A stretch of DNA of 5,826 nucleotides from Desulfobacteraceae bacterium (lineage in GTDB: Bacteria > Desulfobacterota > Desulfobacteria > Desulfobacterales > Desulfobacteraceae), in assembly GCA_003354055.1 (NCBI GenBank), contig PIVQ01000484.1, positions 1-5,826 of the forward strand. Direction: 5' to 3'. Under the pieces are notes generated by a model, which was not told the origin of the DNA, did no database searches, and saw only the letters and a program-made list of their open reading frames with translations. This document shows, in pieces, positions 5,598-5,826 of this stretch (position 1 is its first letter; every line of letters begins with the position of its first letter). The translations under genes were made by a program, and so were the position numbers.

Positions 5598-5755
5598 GGT
5601 GAGGATTTCTCCTTTACCATTTTTACGTATAAGCTTATCATAGTTTATCGGTTTTTAACCACTTACGCAATTCCAACCCTACTATTCCGACGGCTGACAT
5701 TCCATTTAGCGCTTGGGTCTGATGAGAATCATTGGATTTTTTCCAAGGAGGGCAT
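5598..5755. promoter_or_regulatory. divergent intergenic region with a 10-bp palindrome
   Basis: These 158 bp must hold promoters for both the OYE-Usp gene (leftward) and the SDR gene (rightward). On the minus strand TATGAT (5642-5637) matches the -10 consensus at five of six bases and lies about 40 bp before the start codon, but its -35 is poor. A perfect palindrome ATAAGCTTAT (5629-5638) overlaps it by two bases and could be an operator. TTATC recurs just beside it, once as TTATCA at 5635-5640 and once as TTATCG nine bases further on. For the rightward gene I see no convincing promoter. Confidence 0.3.
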
Positions 5756-5826
5756 ATGGGCGATACCATTTTAGTGACGGGGGCCTCCGGTTTTTTAGGG
5801 TCTGCACTTTGCGTTGATCTTGCAAG
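5756..5826 (+). CDS. NAD(P)-dependent epimerase/dehydratase-like extended SDR, N-terminal fragment
   Basis: The gene starts at ATG 5756 behind a very strong ribosome-binding site, AAGGAGGG (5745-5752), and runs off the right edge after 23 complete codons. The fragment reads MGDTILVTGASGFLGSALCV and continues DLA. It shows the first beta strand and the TGASGFLG glycine motif (TGxxGxxG) of extended short-chain dehydrogenases, the group containing NAD-dependent sugar epimerases, dihydroflavonol-reductase-like enzymes and 3-beta-hydroxysteroid-dehydrogenase-like proteins. The substrate class cannot be decided from 23 residues. It is divergent from the OYE-Usp gene and could share regulation with it. 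Confidence 0.8.
   Translation, partial: MGDTILVTGASGFLGSALCVDLA

Overview
The window holds four recognisable coding regions, one of them cut by the right edge, and a small transposase-less repeat element. Base composition is moderate (roughly half G+C by eye). The gene families recall anaerobic deltaproteobacteria of the Desulfobacterota (Desulfobacteraceae-like): a CNYCAG-type geranylgeranyl-reductase flavoprotein, an Fe-S old-yellow-enzyme reductase, and stand-alone Usp and RCK domains. This placement is an inference from family memory. No rRNA or other marker confirms it.

Left part (1-1147). A minus-strand gene (149-1147) encodes a two-transmembrane K+ channel with a TVGYG filter and a cytoplasmic RCK (TrkA-N/TrkA-C) regulator. 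Inside it, just after the second membrane helix, is a strong Shine-Dalgarno sequence followed by TTG. This could produce a free RCK subunit, as known for the archaeal channel MthK. Bases 1-148 hold the channel's downstream region and perhaps the first codons of another minus-strand gene.

Middle (1148-1515). The gap between two divergent genes is mostly filled by a MITE-like element of about 200 bp (1174-1377) with imperfect 18-bp terminal inverted repeats (13 bp perfect). It encloses three tandem 28-bp units, each able to fold into a hairpin with a GTAA loop. To its right lie two candidate promoters for the next gene.

Right part (1516-5826). A plus-strand FAD oxidoreductase of the geranylgeranyl-reductase family (1516-3615) carries an in-frame 24/27-bp repeat with a G8 tract near its N-terminus, and a C-terminal domain that looks like an SRPBCC/START lipid-binding fold. 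It converges on, and overlaps by 25 bp, a minus-strand gene (3591-5597) encoding an unusual fusion: an old-yellow-enzyme barrel with an Fe-S cysteine cluster, followed by two UspA-like domains in place of the usual FAD/NAD(P)H domain. A 158-bp divergent spacer separates this from the start of an extended-SDR (NAD-dependent epimerase/dehydratase-like) gene that runs off the right edge.

The three right-hand genes are all redox or nucleotide-cofactor enzymes plausibly acting on unsaturated, hydrophobic substrates such as isoprenoids, quinones or lipids. A shared pathway is only a hypothesis because they do not form one operon. The most notable items are the OYE-Usp fusion, the internal RCK start, the repeat element and the in-gene repeat.
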